64,000 nucleotides of DNA. It comes from Perlabentimonas gracilis. Its GTDB lineage: Bacteria; Bacteroidota; Bacteroidia; Bacteroidales; Tenuifilaceae. The DNA lies in the NCBI RefSeq assembly GCF_011174675.1, contig NZ_JAANIG010000025.1:1-64000 (forward strand). The letters run 5' to 3'. The first letter of the stretch is position 1. The number at the start of each line of letters is the position of its first letter. A model generated the notes under the pieces. It did not search any database, was not told the origin of the DNA, and saw only the letters and a list, made by a program, of their open reading frames with translations. Shown one piece after another: positions 14,650-24,266 of this stretch. A program made the position numbers and the translations under genes.

Positions 14650-16176
14650 TTATTTTTTGTCAATTTTGAAATATGGATGGCTATTAAACTGGCTCACCAA
14701 ATAATCTCTTACACCTCGACTCCTCTTTGCCTGTTCATGGTTGGTCTGAGGGATAGTTTTGGTAGTTGCCCCGGCTAGCCCATGCTGCGAGGGCAGGGTT
14801 ACAATGCCATCGTTGGGGTGGATATTCTCAACGGTAACGGTGTAGGTGCGGGTAACCAGCTGCCAGTACCCATCGCTGCCCGTTCCTGGATCGATAGGGT
14901 TGTACGGTTGGGGCTCGTCGATAATTGGCATTAAAGGAAGTTGTATAGGATCATTAATTCCCCCATTACTTACCCATACATATTCAGTTACGGTTCGGGT
15001 TTCGGTGGTGTAGTATATGCTGCCTAAGCATTTTTGGTACTCTCTTTCGAACCCGTTCTCCCAGAATAACGCTTGTCGTTTAAAGGCGTCTCTCCGTTCT
15101 AAATAGTATGAGTTGGTAAGGCCTAACGACCACCAGCTACCGTTTTTGTATTGTCGCCAATACTCAGACTCACAAGCTCTAGAATCCTTTGCGATTGCTT
15201 TTGTTACATCATATGCTAGATTATCTGAAATATCACCTATTCCAGGGTTCGGTTGCTCCATATAGCTCAGCGTTGAACCTAAGAAACGAATGCCTGCGGG
15301 GTAATCAGCTGTTCCAGCAATTGTAATCCGAGGACAATTCATAGTGGCGGCTTTAAGGCTATTTATAGCCGAACTTGTTGGTTTTAGGTCATTTTTACTA
15401 TGCTCATATACAGGCCCCTCGTTAGGTCCAAAAACATAGAGCGATGCTAGCTCTATTCCGGAAGCAGCAAAATCTTTTACAAAGGGAACTATTTCCTCCT
15501 TAATCTTTTTTGCAGAGAAGTAGTTTACCATCCAATTTGCTATTAATGCCCCAGGAACACTTAATAGGACCCCTCCTATTGTACAAGCTGTAAACAATGT
15601 GTTGTTGTATTCTTGAATTGCACCCTTCGCTTGTCCAAATCTCTCGGCAGCTTTTAGCGTGTTATAATGAAACGTGTTAATGTTACCCACAGCGCTACCC
15701 ATAACTTTATAGCCAGCAATACCCTCATCTTTAACACGGTCGAATAGATTTTTTATTTTTCCGTTGTCGAATGAGCTGGCAAACTCGGCACCCAAATGAG
15801 GTGAGTTTAGGGTGATTAGTCCCCCGAAACGACGATTGGGGTAATCCTTATAGTACTGGCGCGATACCAGCCCACCCATACTATGGGCAATGGCAATGTC
15901 GTTGTTAGCTATACCTATAGACGAACCCCCGGAAAGTTGAAATGCAGCTTCAACAAAACCTCTATTCGAAACGTATGAAGGATGATAGGAGTTGATTTGA
16001 TAGGTTGCTCTAAAGTAATCGGACATAGCCTTTAAGGAGTTTACATCACCCTGAATGCCATGTAACCAAAAAACATTACGATAATTAGGGTTTGCTTTTT
16101 CGTTAGACCCTTGTGCCCCTGATGATAGTGGGGTTAATAGCAGTAATGCGAGAGTTATGTTTACTATCCGTTTCAT
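14650..16176 (-). CDS. Exported alpha/beta hydrolase (PGAP1/lipase-like)
   Basis: A 508-residue protein with a cleavable signal (MKRIVNITLALLLLTPLSSGAQG). VFWLHGIQGD is the oxyanion-hole loop and IAHSMGGLVSR carries the nucleophile Ser99 of the alpha/beta-hydrolase fold; HPNDGIVTLPSQHG near the C-terminus offers Asp and His for the triad. The layout is like PGAP1/lipase-class esterases, with a roughly 200-residue insertion that includes a hydrophobic stretch near residue 200. Probable lipid or ester substrate outside the cytoplasm. It lies four bases from the upstream lipoprotein gene. Confidence 0.75.
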   Translation of the reverse strand: MKRIVNITLALLLLTPLSSGAQGSNEKANPNYRNVFWLHGIQGDVNSLKAMSDYFRATYQINSYHPSYVSNRGFVEAAFQLSGGSSIGIANNDIAIAHSMGGLVSRQYYKDYPNRRFGGLITLNSPHLGAEFASSFDNGKIKNLFDRVKDEGIAGYKVMGSAVGNINTFHYNTLKAAERFGQAKGAIQEYNNTLFTACTIGGVLLSVPGALIANWMVNYFSAKKIKEEIVPFVKDFAASGIELASLYVFGPNEGPVYEHSKNDLKPTSSAINSLKAATMNCPRITIAGTADYPAGIRFLGSTLSYMEQPNPGIGDISDNLAYDVTKAIAKDSRACESEYWRQYKNGSWWSLGLTNSYYLERRDAFKRQALFWENGFEREYQKCLGSIYYTTETRTVTEYVWVSNGGINDPIQLPLMPIIDEPQPYNPIDPGTGSDGYWQLVTRTYTVTVENIHPNDGIVTLPSQHGLAGATTKTIPQTNHEQAKRSRGVRDYLVSQFNSHPYFKIDKK

Positions 16177-16179
16177 AGT

Positions 16180-17022
16180 TTAAAAGTTATTTATGCTAAT
16201 GTTGTCATAGTTAGTAATGGTCTTATGCTCAATAACCTCTCCGGCGTAATCAACCGTGTAGCTAATTGCCTCCTCGTAGGCTAGCACTGGAATCTCATCC
16301 ACCAGCCTGTAAAGCATGGTCACCTTGCTAACTAGATTACCTTTGCTATCGAAAAGTTCGGAGATAACAGGGACACCGTATTTAAGGTTAAGGTATGAGA
16401 CAGCTTTATGGTTGGCAATATTCTCATCAAGCTCATTGTCCTTTTCAAACACTCTTGTTAGCTTAACAACATTTGAATCGGCTTGTACCTCAACAGCAAA
16501 TGATGATGTTTTACTGTTCATCTCCAGCATTTCCTTCATCAACTTTGCTCGCTCTGGGTATGGAGTAACAAGGTAGCTGAGATCCTGTTGGCTCTTTTCT
16601 GTTTTCAGGTCTGAGAATATGCTTTCCCCCAGCTCGTTGTAAATGGAAACATCGAAGTTTGTGGTTACAATCTCCTTCCATTCTGGTTCAACAAAGTCTT
16701 TTCTCTTGCTTTTAAACCCATCAAGCCTTTTGGTTTTAATGGAGTAATTCTCCTTCTTCGTGTCGAAGAATATGTTAACCTCCTTGTCCTCAGACTGGAT
16801 GTCAACTCCACCTATGTTTTTGCGTTCGCCCTTGCTCACTGATGTGCTAAAGGAAGTTTCCTTTTGCGTGTAGCTTAGCTGAATCCCCGATTTAAAGGGA
16901 GGTGTTGATTCTATTACTTCTTTAGTGGGCAGCTCTTCATGGCAGCTGCTAACGGATAGCAGAAGTATTATGGTAAAAGCCAAAACTCCTGTTTTTCCTT
17001 GTAGTTGGTTAAGTTTTATCAT
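16180..17022 (-). CDS. Lipoprotein of unknown function, first gene of the 17022-8296 operon
   Basis: A 280-residue lipoprotein with signal peptide and S-V-S-S-C lipobox near residue 27. The rest is hydrophilic, rich in lysine and glutamate, with strand-like segments (VSYLNLKYGVPVISELFDSKG). I do not recognise a domain. It is coupled to the exported hydrolase gene by a four-base gap and could be its partner or immunity-like chaperone; that is speculation. Confidence 0.6.
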   Translation of the reverse strand: MIKLNQLQGKTGVLAFTIILLLSVSSCHEELPTKEVIESTPPFKSGIQLSYTQKETSFSTSVSKGERKNIGGVDIQSEDKEVNIFFDTKKENYSIKTKRLDGFKSKRKDFVEPEWKEIVTTNFDVSIYNELGESIFSDLKTEKSQQDLSYLVTPYPERAKLMKEMLEMNSKTSSFAVEVQADSNVVKLTRVFEKDNELDENIANHKAVSYLNLKYGVPVISELFDSKGNLVSKVTMLYRLVDEIPVLAYEEAISYTVDYAGEVIEHKTITNYDNISINNF

Positions 17023-17455
17023 GTTAAGGTGAGTTTAATGTTTGTTAGTCTTGAGGTTGTTCGCTCTTTAGAATGTGGAAACGATGGCTATGTGAACCCA
17101 ATGACGAAACCACCTATCTTTAGCTGTTAAAACCTCGATTTACTTTCCATCCCAGAGTCAATTTGCAGACGAAGAATGGAATGGTTTTCAAATTTCTCAT
17201 TTTTTTTTGACGGTGTTTCATATCCCAACTGCCTTGTAGTGGGTCAAAACTGTAACCATCGATGGAATGGTTACACAGTGTAATTTGTTTTACTATTCTT
17301 TTTCTTTACCTCCCTTCTTTTTTATGGTATTTACATTTTCGGGTTGTTCTAGGCTTATAGATTAAGGTGTTTCGTTATTTTTTAACCAATTAATTTGCGC
17401 TTACCTGTGTTCTTGCTAAATGCCCTTTCCAAAGAAATGGGTTATCAGAAGAAAT
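17023..17455. other. Long noncoding leader of the 17022-8296 operon
   Basis: No convincing gene is seen in these 433 bases. If transcription starts at the bipartite element at 17456-17496, this is an unusually long untranslated leader. It contains the short palindrome TTACAC-A-GTGTAA near 17270-17282. Unlike copies 1 and 2, no LytTR gene follows the bipartite element here. Confidence 0.4.
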
Positions 17456-17496
17456 CCCCTCTACCCTATGTGTTCGTTTGGGCCATTTTGTGACAA
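17456..17496 (-). promoter_or_regulatory. Bipartite element TTGTCACAAA-N23-TAGAGGGG, copy 3
   Basis: Minus-strand TTGTCACAAA (17496-17487) and TAGAGGGG (17463-17456) with the same 23-base spacer, upstream of the operon that starts at 17022. Confidence 0.55.
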
Positions 17497-17760
17497 CCTT
17501 TTTGGAAGAATTTTGACTATATGAAATGAATCTAAATAAAAAAACAGGACTAACTATCAGGTTGTGAGTGATGTAATGGAGGGGTGTGGTTGATTTTCTA
17601 TACGCCGGTTCTTTCTTGTTTGGGTTGCTCAGGACTCTGGAGGAGGAGAGGGGTGGTGGTTAAGAACTACCTCGATGAGCAGGATGCTGCCCAAAGCAGC
17701 TGCCCCAGCAGGGGGAGAAGTAGCAAAAGGCGATTTATACTCCATCCGACCGAGGTTATC
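17456..17760. repeat. Duplicated operon-upstream block, copy 3
   Basis: Third copy of the block at 3674-3960 and 7831-8135. The core at about 17620-17740 is nearly identical to copy 1, while the AT-rich part around 17500-17560 has diverged. The AACCTTAGCTGAACAGGGG stretch near 17857 matches the tail after copy 2. Nothing further is seen up to 17964. Confidence 0.7.
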
Positions 17761-17964
17761 CAATGAATCCCGACTGCCCTAGGGGATCTGCTTTATTTGC
17801 CGGACAGAAGTCGATGATTATAGATACAACTGATGTTTAACTTCAGGAGGCAGGTAAACCTTAGCTGAACAGGGGGGTTACCAAGCATTGCTATCCTGAT
17901 TTATTCTTGCAGCAGATATTGTAAATTCTGACTTGTCTCTTTTATCATACCTGTGGTAAATTCT

Positions 17965-19245
17965 TTATTCGTAGGTAGTATTTAACTGTTTGTTGTTTTT
18001 TTGTGAGGTCTCAGGTTGTTTAAATGCAACCTTTGCTATGATAGGGTTAAGATCCTCGTCATTTTTATCCACCAATGAGTTTAATTTTTCTATATGAGGT
18101 ATGAGGCTTGGGTTTTTAGTAGCGGATTTAGTGAGTTGACTAACCCTTTTCTTCAGTGAATGAGGATAAATAACGGTGTACAGTGTGTCATCAAACATAG
18201 CCAGCGGTGTGCCAAACAGGCCGTAATCTATATCATTCTCGGGAATGCCAACTTGTGTTTTTCCCAATAGGGCATTTCTAACCACTATATATATTCCGTT
18301 TTTACTATATTCCTTATCCTTGGAGAGGAAGAATTGAAAAAAAAGAATATTGCCTACTTCAAACATATTGGTAATATTTGTAGCATAGGTATCTTTATTA
18401 CTTTCTTCAATTGCCCCAATAAATGCATTAGTTAGCTTTTCGATATCATCATCTTCAATTTTGCTTAAATAGTCGAACTTCTTTCCTACATTGTAGCCAT
18501 TAAAATTAATATGATATTTTACATAGCACTCTAACGCATTGGCAAAATATATTTTGTTGCTCAATGGTGTCGCTACTAATACTCCATCGTTATTTCTTAC
18601 CATTTGGTTAGGTGCTGCTGAACAGTAGTTCTTATGAAAAATTGGCAAATATGTTTTTAGTATTCTGTTACAAGAATCGGTTAGAATAAGATTTGCCGAA
18701 TGATCTTTTTTAAATAGTATTGGGTCAATATAATTAGATGCGTAGTAAATATATGTGTTTGGTGCTATTAACTCAAAATTTCTGAGGTAGCCAGGTTTTT
18801 CTCTCTTAGAAATATAGTTCCAGTTCAGATCAACTGTAAGTATTTTTGGATTTCCAACATCAATAATTTCAATTCGATTCTTTATCGTGTCAATCACAAA
18901 ATCAGATATTACAGCGCATTCATTTGGCCCTTTTCCTATCCTGTCAAATCTTGAAACATAATCACCTTTGGTGGTGTACTTGTGGATTATTTGGGTCTTC
19001 TCATCAAAAAAATATAGCGTATCACTAACTTTCACCAATTTACTGATGCTTGCAACCATATTGTCTTTGCTTTTGCCAAGACTTATGTAGTTAATTCCAG
19101 AGCTAAAATCCGACATCATTAGTTTCTTTCCCCTAATAATATCTACGATTAGTTCTTCACCCTTATATTGATCAGGTTTGTTCATGCACTCTACGAATAG
19201 CACTACTATATTTAGGGTTAATAGTATGAAAATGAACTTTTTCAT
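17965..19245 (-). CDS. Six-bladed beta-propeller lipoprotein (third of a tandem trio)
   Basis: A product of about 426 residues from ATG 19245 with a signal peptide and a weak lipobox (L-F-V-E-C). DRIGKGPNECAVISDF is the blade-1 motif of the TolB-like family, and the protein has a longer hydrophilic C-terminal tail than its relatives. It follows two similar genes in the same direction with 66- and 45-base gaps, so the three are probably one transcript. No enzyme signature. Confidence 0.75.
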   Translation of the reverse strand: MKKFIFILLTLNIVVLFVECMNKPDQYKGEELIVDIIRGKKLMMSDFSSGINYISLGKSKDNMVASISKLVKVSDTLYFFDEKTQIIHKYTTKGDYVSRFDRIGKGPNECAVISDFVIDTIKNRIEIIDVGNPKILTVDLNWNYISKREKPGYLRNFELIAPNTYIYYASNYIDPILFKKDHSANLILTDSCNRILKTYLPIFHKNYCSAAPNQMVRNNDGVLVATPLSNKIYFANALECYVKYHINFNGYNVGKKFDYLSKIEDDDIEKLTNAFIGAIEESNKDTYATNITNMFEVGNILFFQFFLSKDKEYSKNGIYIVVRNALLGKTQVGIPENDIDYGLFGTPLAMFDDTLYTVIYPHSLKKRVSQLTKSATKNPSLIPHIEKLNSLVDKNDEDLNPIIAKVAFKQPETSQKNNKQLNTTYE

Positions 19246-19311
19246 AGTTAACAAATTGATTGTATTGGAAGTAATAGTATATAATCTTTCAATTGTATTG
19301 AAACTACCCTC

Positions 19312-20529
19312 TTACTTAAGTCTCCCAATGGCGATAATGTGATTATCGGTAGGCTTTGTACTTTGTGCCAGTTCATCGGCAATGTATGTTTTGTTACTCT
19401 GTTCTGCTGCTCTTTTGCTTGACTCGTTGTGCATCTCAATAAACTCAACCGCTTCAATGGCGTAGGCAACCATTCCGTTGGGCTGCGAAAAGAACGTTGT
19501 AAACTCATTTATTAGCGGATCTCCGTGAAAGTTCACATCATCGACAATGCGATAAAACACTTCATTTGAATTATGCAGCTTGTTATGATGAATATATACT
19601 GGCACTTTCCTACCATATTCATTGTCATCTACTGAGGTGTGCTCGACAAAATGGAAGAAAAGATGCTTGTTGGTTTCAATAAAATTCAGTATGCCATACA
19701 TATATCCGGAGCCTTTCAAGTGGTTGAGGCTAAAATCTGCCACATGGTCGTATGATCTGTTGTACATTTGGGTGGGAATTGCCTTTTTACCAATATCCAT
19801 TACATACCTTGGTTCAAAACCTTTTTGGCTATAGTGGTAAACGGTGTCATGGTGGACATCGGTGATTAGGATACCATTGTTGAAGTACGAGAAAAAGTCG
19901 AATCTCCTGAAATGCAGATACTCCGATTTGAACTTGTCAATGGTTAGATACCCCTCTTCTAGGATGCCATTATTGAATCGCAAAATTTTGTCGAATTGGT
20001 CGCCTGAGGCATCGTTACCACAGTGAAAAAGTCTTGTGCCATTGTTGTGAATTGCCATATTCATAGTGTACCTACCCACTTTGTACTCATCAATAAACTT
20101 AAAATTGCGGTCGAATCGAATAACCTTCTGCTGACCTGTGTTAAGTACCTCGATGGTGTTGTTCTGGGCAACGACAAAATCAGTTATACCGGTGTACTCG
20201 CCTGGCCCTTTGCCCTGGCTATTCAGCTGGTTTAAGTATTTTCCATTTACATCGAACTGGTACACCGATTTCCCATCGGAGATATAAATGTAGCTAGCGT
20301 TGACAAAAATCTTGATGATTTCTCCAATCTGAACGGTAGGCGATGTCTCTAGCTTAACAAGGGAGATCTCTGAAAAGAGTTCCGACCCCCTTTTTATAGG
20401 CCTTACTTTACTTAAATCGAACTTTATTGATTTGATATGGGAGTCGCTGTTGTTTGTATTGTTGCTGCAAGCTCCTAGCGTGAGCATTATGCAAATGGCA
20501 ATAGTACCCAGCAATATTGATTTGCTCAT
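19312..20529 (-). CDS. Six-bladed beta-propeller lipoprotein (second of a tandem trio)
   Basis: 405 residues; signal peptide ends L-T-L-G-A-C (Cys21). Motif NSQGKGPGEYTGITDF, then blades with VYQFDVNGKYL and VIRFDRNFKFI repeats. Like its neighbour it has an extended C-terminus (about residues 365-405) with no recognisable domain. Probably surface-exposed; ligand unknown. Confidence 0.78.
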   Translation of the reverse strand: MSKSILLGTIAICIMLTLGACSNNTNNSDSHIKSIKFDLSKVRPIKRGSELFSEISLVKLETSPTVQIGEIIKIFVNASYIYISDGKSVYQFDVNGKYLNQLNSQGKGPGEYTGITDFVVAQNNTIEVLNTGQQKVIRFDRNFKFIDEYKVGRYTMNMAIHNNGTRLFHCGNDASGDQFDKILRFNNGILEEGYLTIDKFKSEYLHFRRFDFFSYFNNGILITDVHHDTVYHYSQKGFEPRYVMDIGKKAIPTQMYNRSYDHVADFSLNHLKGSGYMYGILNFIETNKHLFFHFVEHTSVDDNEYGRKVPVYIHHNKLHNSNEVFYRIVDDVNFHGDPLINEFTTFFSQPNGMVAYAIEAVEFIEMHNESSKRAAEQSNKTYIADELAQSTKPTDNHIIAIGRLK

Positions 20530-20553
20530 ATTATGGTTTAGTATGTTGATTTT

Positions 20554-21684
20554 TTACCTTTTGATCTGAAATGAGAAAATTACATGGTTGCCATCATCAG
20601 AAAGTTTTCCTGTGCTGGCGATATCCTGAACCGATAGGTACTCTCTAAAGCTTAGTGCATCAGTAATAAAGTATATATTATTCGCATTGTCAATTCTCAC
20701 CAATTTGGAGTTACCCAGCAGCGTTCCTAAATTATCACCCGAGAACTCTACAAGTGTGGCAGATTCTTCGTGGTAATCATAAAAAATGCCCGATCTGCTA
20801 TTGCTTTCGCCCTTTTGGTAGAGGCAGGATATGGCCAATACACCATTCCCTTCGACAGCACCTGTTGTGGTATGGAAACCCATACTGCTTATCCTATCAA
20901 AAAAGGCAAAGGGATCGGTTTCTTCTTCGAACGTGGCTTCAGTAACTGCATCCTTACCAAAGTCAATCCTAATGATTGGTATTACTTCATTGGGCTCAAG
21001 TCGATAAATATTGGGAAAAAAAGATTCTCTGAATAGTATGGAATTATCCGATTTGAAGAAATTTTGCTCCATTACACCGAGTAGCTTGGAGGTGAGTGGA
21101 AGGTGAGGCTGGACCAAATTGTTACTATCTGCGTAGTGAAGCCTATAGGCATGTTCTCCACTTCCGTCAATCACCATATAGAACCAGTAGTCGTTATGTT
21201 GTCCTTTGGTAAAGCCAGAGCAGCGAACAGGGACAGCTTGTTTTTCAAGATACTGGCCATCAAAATCATAGCGTTTAATGTACTTGTCAAGATCGCTTAA
21301 AATTTCTAAGGTTCTATTGTTGTGGTCAATGGTAAATCGACCGGCATTGCTAAACTCTGCTTCCGCTTGTCCCGAGCGACTTATGGAGTTAAGTAGCTTT
21401 CCATCATTGTTGAATCTTAAAAATTCTTGCTTGGTGAAATCGAAAGTAAAGTAGTTGCCATCAAAGTATTGTATCTCAAACATATCGCTCAGAAAGTATA
21501 TCCCTTGCGATTCTAACTGAATAAACTTAAGGTGATTGGTGCTAAAGTAGTGTGATGCCTTCTGCTTTTTGATATTCTTATAGTTCAACGTAATACAACC
21601 ATTCTGGTCGATTTTCTGCTTTGGGCTTGAGCATGATATTCCAAGTACAGCTACAGAGAGAATGTATAAGGTTTTAATTTTCAT
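20554..21684 (-). CDS. Six-bladed beta-propeller lipoprotein (first of a tandem trio)
   Basis: From ATG 21684 the product is about 376 residues, with lipobox L-G-I-S-C. The blade-1 motif is degenerate (SRSGQAEAEFSNAGRF), but the surrounding FLRFNNDGKLLNSI and YIKRYDFDGQYL strands match the family. It is the first gene of the trio; the 613-base upstream gap presumably holds its promoter. Confidence 0.72.
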   Translation of the reverse strand: MKIKTLYILSVAVLGISCSSPKQKIDQNGCITLNYKNIKKQKASHYFSTNHLKFIQLESQGIYFLSDMFEIQYFDGNYFTFDFTKQEFLRFNNDGKLLNSISRSGQAEAEFSNAGRFTIDHNNRTLEILSDLDKYIKRYDFDGQYLEKQAVPVRCSGFTKGQHNDYWFYMVIDGSGEHAYRLHYADSNNLVQPHLPLTSKLLGVMEQNFFKSDNSILFRESFFPNIYRLEPNEVIPIIRIDFGKDAVTEATFEEETDPFAFFDRISSMGFHTTTGAVEGNGVLAISCLYQKGESNSRSGIFYDYHEESATLVEFSGDNLGTLLGNSKLVRIDNANNIYFITDALSFREYLSVQDIASTGKLSDDGNHVIFSFQIKR

Positions 21685-22297
21685 TGTTTTTTTAATTTGA
21701 TTTTTCATTTGGCGAACTGCTCACCTAGCAAATAATTAGTTCTTGTAATGGATTGCTTGAAGTTTGCAATCAATGCCAAAAGACATGTTGCCAGGTTAAT
21801 ATGTATGGATGGTAAAAAAACTGGTAGTTTGTGCTCATAGAGGTTTTGGTTTAGTAGGTTGGTTTGTCTTTATGGTATTTTCCGTTGGGGTAGGTTTCTG
21901 AGTTGGCTTTATTGTTTTGACAAATTATTGTAGCACTCTTTTAAGTACCAAATCTATAAATAAATAGTTTATTTTCTGTCATTTTCTATCATTAAAAAGT
22001 GGTCTTTTGCACCAAAGGATTTACTGGTTTGTATACTTTGTTTCATTCGAATTCGTATGTTTTGCACCCGTTGCATACGGAGTGTTAACTTTTTTAACAT
22101 CCTATGTAAGTATTTATTCATCTGTATACATCATCAAGTGGGGGGGGCAGTGTTTTCTCTATAATCCCCCAATCCCATCTTTCTGGTTAAACAACGTTAT
22201 TCTATTTGCATTGCCATCTAGTTAGCCTCATCTTAACTTTTAAGTAAGAACAAAGCGTTCGCTACGGGCGTAACTTTCTAATCAAAAATGATCTATT
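21685..22297. other. AT-rich intergenic region between divergent genes, with a G8 tract
   Basis: This gap separates the propeller trio (minus) from the DUF4168 gene (plus). Apart from a G8 run at 22140-22147 I see no repeat, RNA gene or clear promoter box. A 72-codon plus-strand frame crosses the G run but has no ribosome-binding context or family resemblance. Confidence 0.5.
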
Positions 22298-22759
22298 ATG
22301 AGGTGTTTAAAGAGTTTAGTAAGTTTTTTTACAATTGCTGCAATTGGTATGGGCAGCTTGTTGGCACAGGTACAACCAAACCCGGATGTGTCAGACAAGG
22401 AAGTGAAGCAGTTTGTTGCTGCTATACAGCAGGTACAGCAAGTTGAGATGGCCACACAGCAAGAGATGGTGGGTGAGGTAAACAAGGAGGAGATGGAGGT
22501 TAACCGGTTTAACGAGATAATGCAGGCTCAACAGGATCCCAAGGCAGAGGTGACACCACCAACTGAAGAGGAGATGCAAAAGGTTCAAAAGATTGTCAAA
22601 ACTTTTGAGGATATCCAGCTAAAGGCACAACAAAAGATGCAGCAAAGCATAGAGGAGCAGGGGCTTACTGTTGAGAGGTATCAGCAGATAACGAATGCAG
22701 TGCAAGCCGATAATGAGCTCATGCAAAAGGTTCAAGAATCAATGCAGCCCCAGCAGTAA
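22298..22759 (+). CDS. DUF4168-type secreted protein
   Basis: 153 residues with a signal peptide cleaved after S-L-L-A-Q. The mature part is very rich in Gln, Glu and Met and reads VSDKEVKQFVAAIQQVQQV ... LTVERYQQITNAVQADNELMQKV, matching the DUF4168 pattern of two helical halves. Such proteins are exported and of unknown function. Single-gene transcript, closed by the terminator at 22785-22825. Confidence 0.7.
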   Translation: MRCLKSLVSFFTIAAIGMGSLLAQVQPNPDVSDKEVKQFVAAIQQVQQVEMATQQEMVGEVNKEEMEVNRFNEIMQAQQDPKAEVTPPTEEEMQKVQKIVKTFEDIQLKAQQKMQQSIEEQGLTVERYQQITNAVQADNELMQKVQESMQPQQ

Positions 22760-22784
22760 TTGTTTAGTATCAATTTTGCATGGT

Positions 22785-22825
22785 AAGAGAGAGGAGTGCT
22801 ATTATTGCTCCTCTCTTTTGTTTTT
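22785..22825 (+). terminator. Intrinsic terminator after the DUF4168 gene
   Basis: AAGAGAGAGGAG (22785-22796) pairs with CTCCTCTCTTTT (22808-22819) and is followed by a G and then T-rich sequence. Confidence 0.75.
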
Positions 22826-22958
22826 CATACATTGTATAGGTTGCATTATCACTTGATAATTGTAAACAGAAAGTAATTAAACGGTAATCCTTTCAGATAT
22901 ATTTTCATACGATTGTCAGTGTTGTGTATAATATCGATATTTGGCAATAAAATAGGTT

Positions 22959-24014
22959 ATGAACTATCCCACCCCAATCACCTCCGATAACCAGCACAAA
23001 TCCCTTACTGCGGCAGCCCAAAATCGCAGGGTTTTAGCCGATATGGAGCGGGGGCAAACATACTGCGCCGAGGGAACCTACGGAACGGCCATGGCCTTCT
23101 ACTCTTGGCTTAAGAAGCAGGTGAACCAGCAGTATCCAATTATCGACTATCACTCGTCGAGGGTAAATAGGGATAAGCTTCGGGAGCTAGGCCAAAGGTT
23201 CTTGGTTAGAGTTGTGAACCATGAAATCGGCTTGCAAAAATCGCCACCTGTTCCTTGGCTGCTCGAGTTTTATCCATCTCTCCAAAATTTTTACCTGCCC
23301 TTTACCGATGTGCTGGGCATCAACGGGGCGTACCAGTGGTATGTAAATGGTATGCAGTTCCCCGGGTTACAGCACAAGGTGCATCCATTCTACGGCGCAT
23401 ACTTTCCCACGCGCACAGAACATTTGCAGCTATTCGATAGCTGGTTGCAGCACAGTAAGCCCGTAGCCAACGCCATCGATTTGGGCACAGGTTGTGGAGT
23501 GCTCACTTTCTATATGCTTAAGCATGGTGTCGGCAATGTGATTGCAACCGATATCAACCCCAATGCTATCCAAAGCGTAGGGGAGGAGTTAGCCCGCCTT
23601 AATATGCAAGGCAAGGCCATGTTGATAAACACCGATTTGCTTGAGGGTGTTAACTGCAATAACATCGATTTGCTTGTATTTAATCCTCCATGGATTCCCG
23701 ACAACGCCACAGGAAACCTCGATTTGGCGATGTACTACCAGACTGATTTATTTGAGCGATTCTTCGGCTCAGCTTACGAGGCCTTACCACCCAAATGTAA
23801 GGTGGTTATACTTTTCTCAACATTTGCCCAAGCGGCTGGCCTTAGGGTTGAGCACCCCGTACGTTATGAATTGGAGCACTATAAGCGGTTCGGTCTAGTA
23901 AATCATATTCAATCGCTTGTAAACCAAAAGCCATCGCACAAAAAGAGTTGGTTGTCAGAGATACGAAGCAACGAGATAATTGAGCTATGGGAGTTGGAGA
24001 GGGTGAGTCGGTGA
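22959..24014 (+). CDS. Class I SAM-dependent methyltransferase with NPPW motif
   Basis: 351 residues, no signal. AIDLGTGCGVLTF (motif I), VIATDINPNAI (acidic loop) and DLLVFNPPWIPD (motif IV, N-P-P-W) identify a Rossmann methyltransferase of the PrmC/RsmC-like group that acts on amide or exocyclic amino nitrogens. The 170-residue N-terminal part is unlike PrmC and may select the substrate. Free-standing gene; substrate unknown. Confidence 0.75.
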   Translation: MNYPTPITSDNQHKSLTAAAQNRRVLADMERGQTYCAEGTYGTAMAFYSWLKKQVNQQYPIIDYHSSRVNRDKLRELGQRFLVRVVNHEIGLQKSPPVPWLLEFYPSLQNFYLPFTDVLGINGAYQWYVNGMQFPGLQHKVHPFYGAYFPTRTEHLQLFDSWLQHSKPVANAIDLGTGCGVLTFYMLKHGVGNVIATDINPNAIQSVGEELARLNMQGKAMLINTDLLEGVNCNNIDLLVFNPPWIPDNATGNLDLAMYYQTDLFERFFGSAYEALPPKCKVVILFSTFAQAAGLRVEHPVRYELEHYKRFGLVNHIQSLVNQKPSHKKSWLSEIRSNEIIELWELERVSR

Positions 24015-24108
24015 TCGGTGGTCGGTAGTCAGTAATCCCTGCCTGCCTTGACGTCCCGCCTGACCACAGTAGTCGGGCAGGCAGTCAGGCAGGAGCAGTC
24101 AGTAATCG

Positions 24109-24246
24109 GCCTGTCTCGTAAGCCGACGCTTTTTGGAGGTTGACGAGATAATCAGTAAATAGAGGTCATTCAACCTGCCTTCCAAAGGCATCGTCAGTTA
24201 GGACATCCAATCCTGCTCTCGGGATGCGAAGCATAACGAGACAGGC
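24109..24246. repeat. Long palindromic (REP-like) element
   Basis: GCCTGTCTCGT (24109-24119) is repeated in inverse form as ACGAGACAGGC (24236-24246). Inside, TTTGGAGGTTGA near 24132 pairs with TCAACCTGCCTTCCAAA near 24170 apart from an insertion. A smaller inverted pair of CCTGCC/GGCAGG lies just before it (24040-24090). The element could form a hairpin of about 140 bases. Confidence 0.55.
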
Positions 24247-24266
24247 AGGCATCCAATCACCCAAAT

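Noticed and set aside
22007-22225. A 72-codon plus-strand ORF crossing the G8 tract
   Set aside because: No ribosome-binding context, no signal peptide or motif, and the region looks like the promoter gap between divergent genes.
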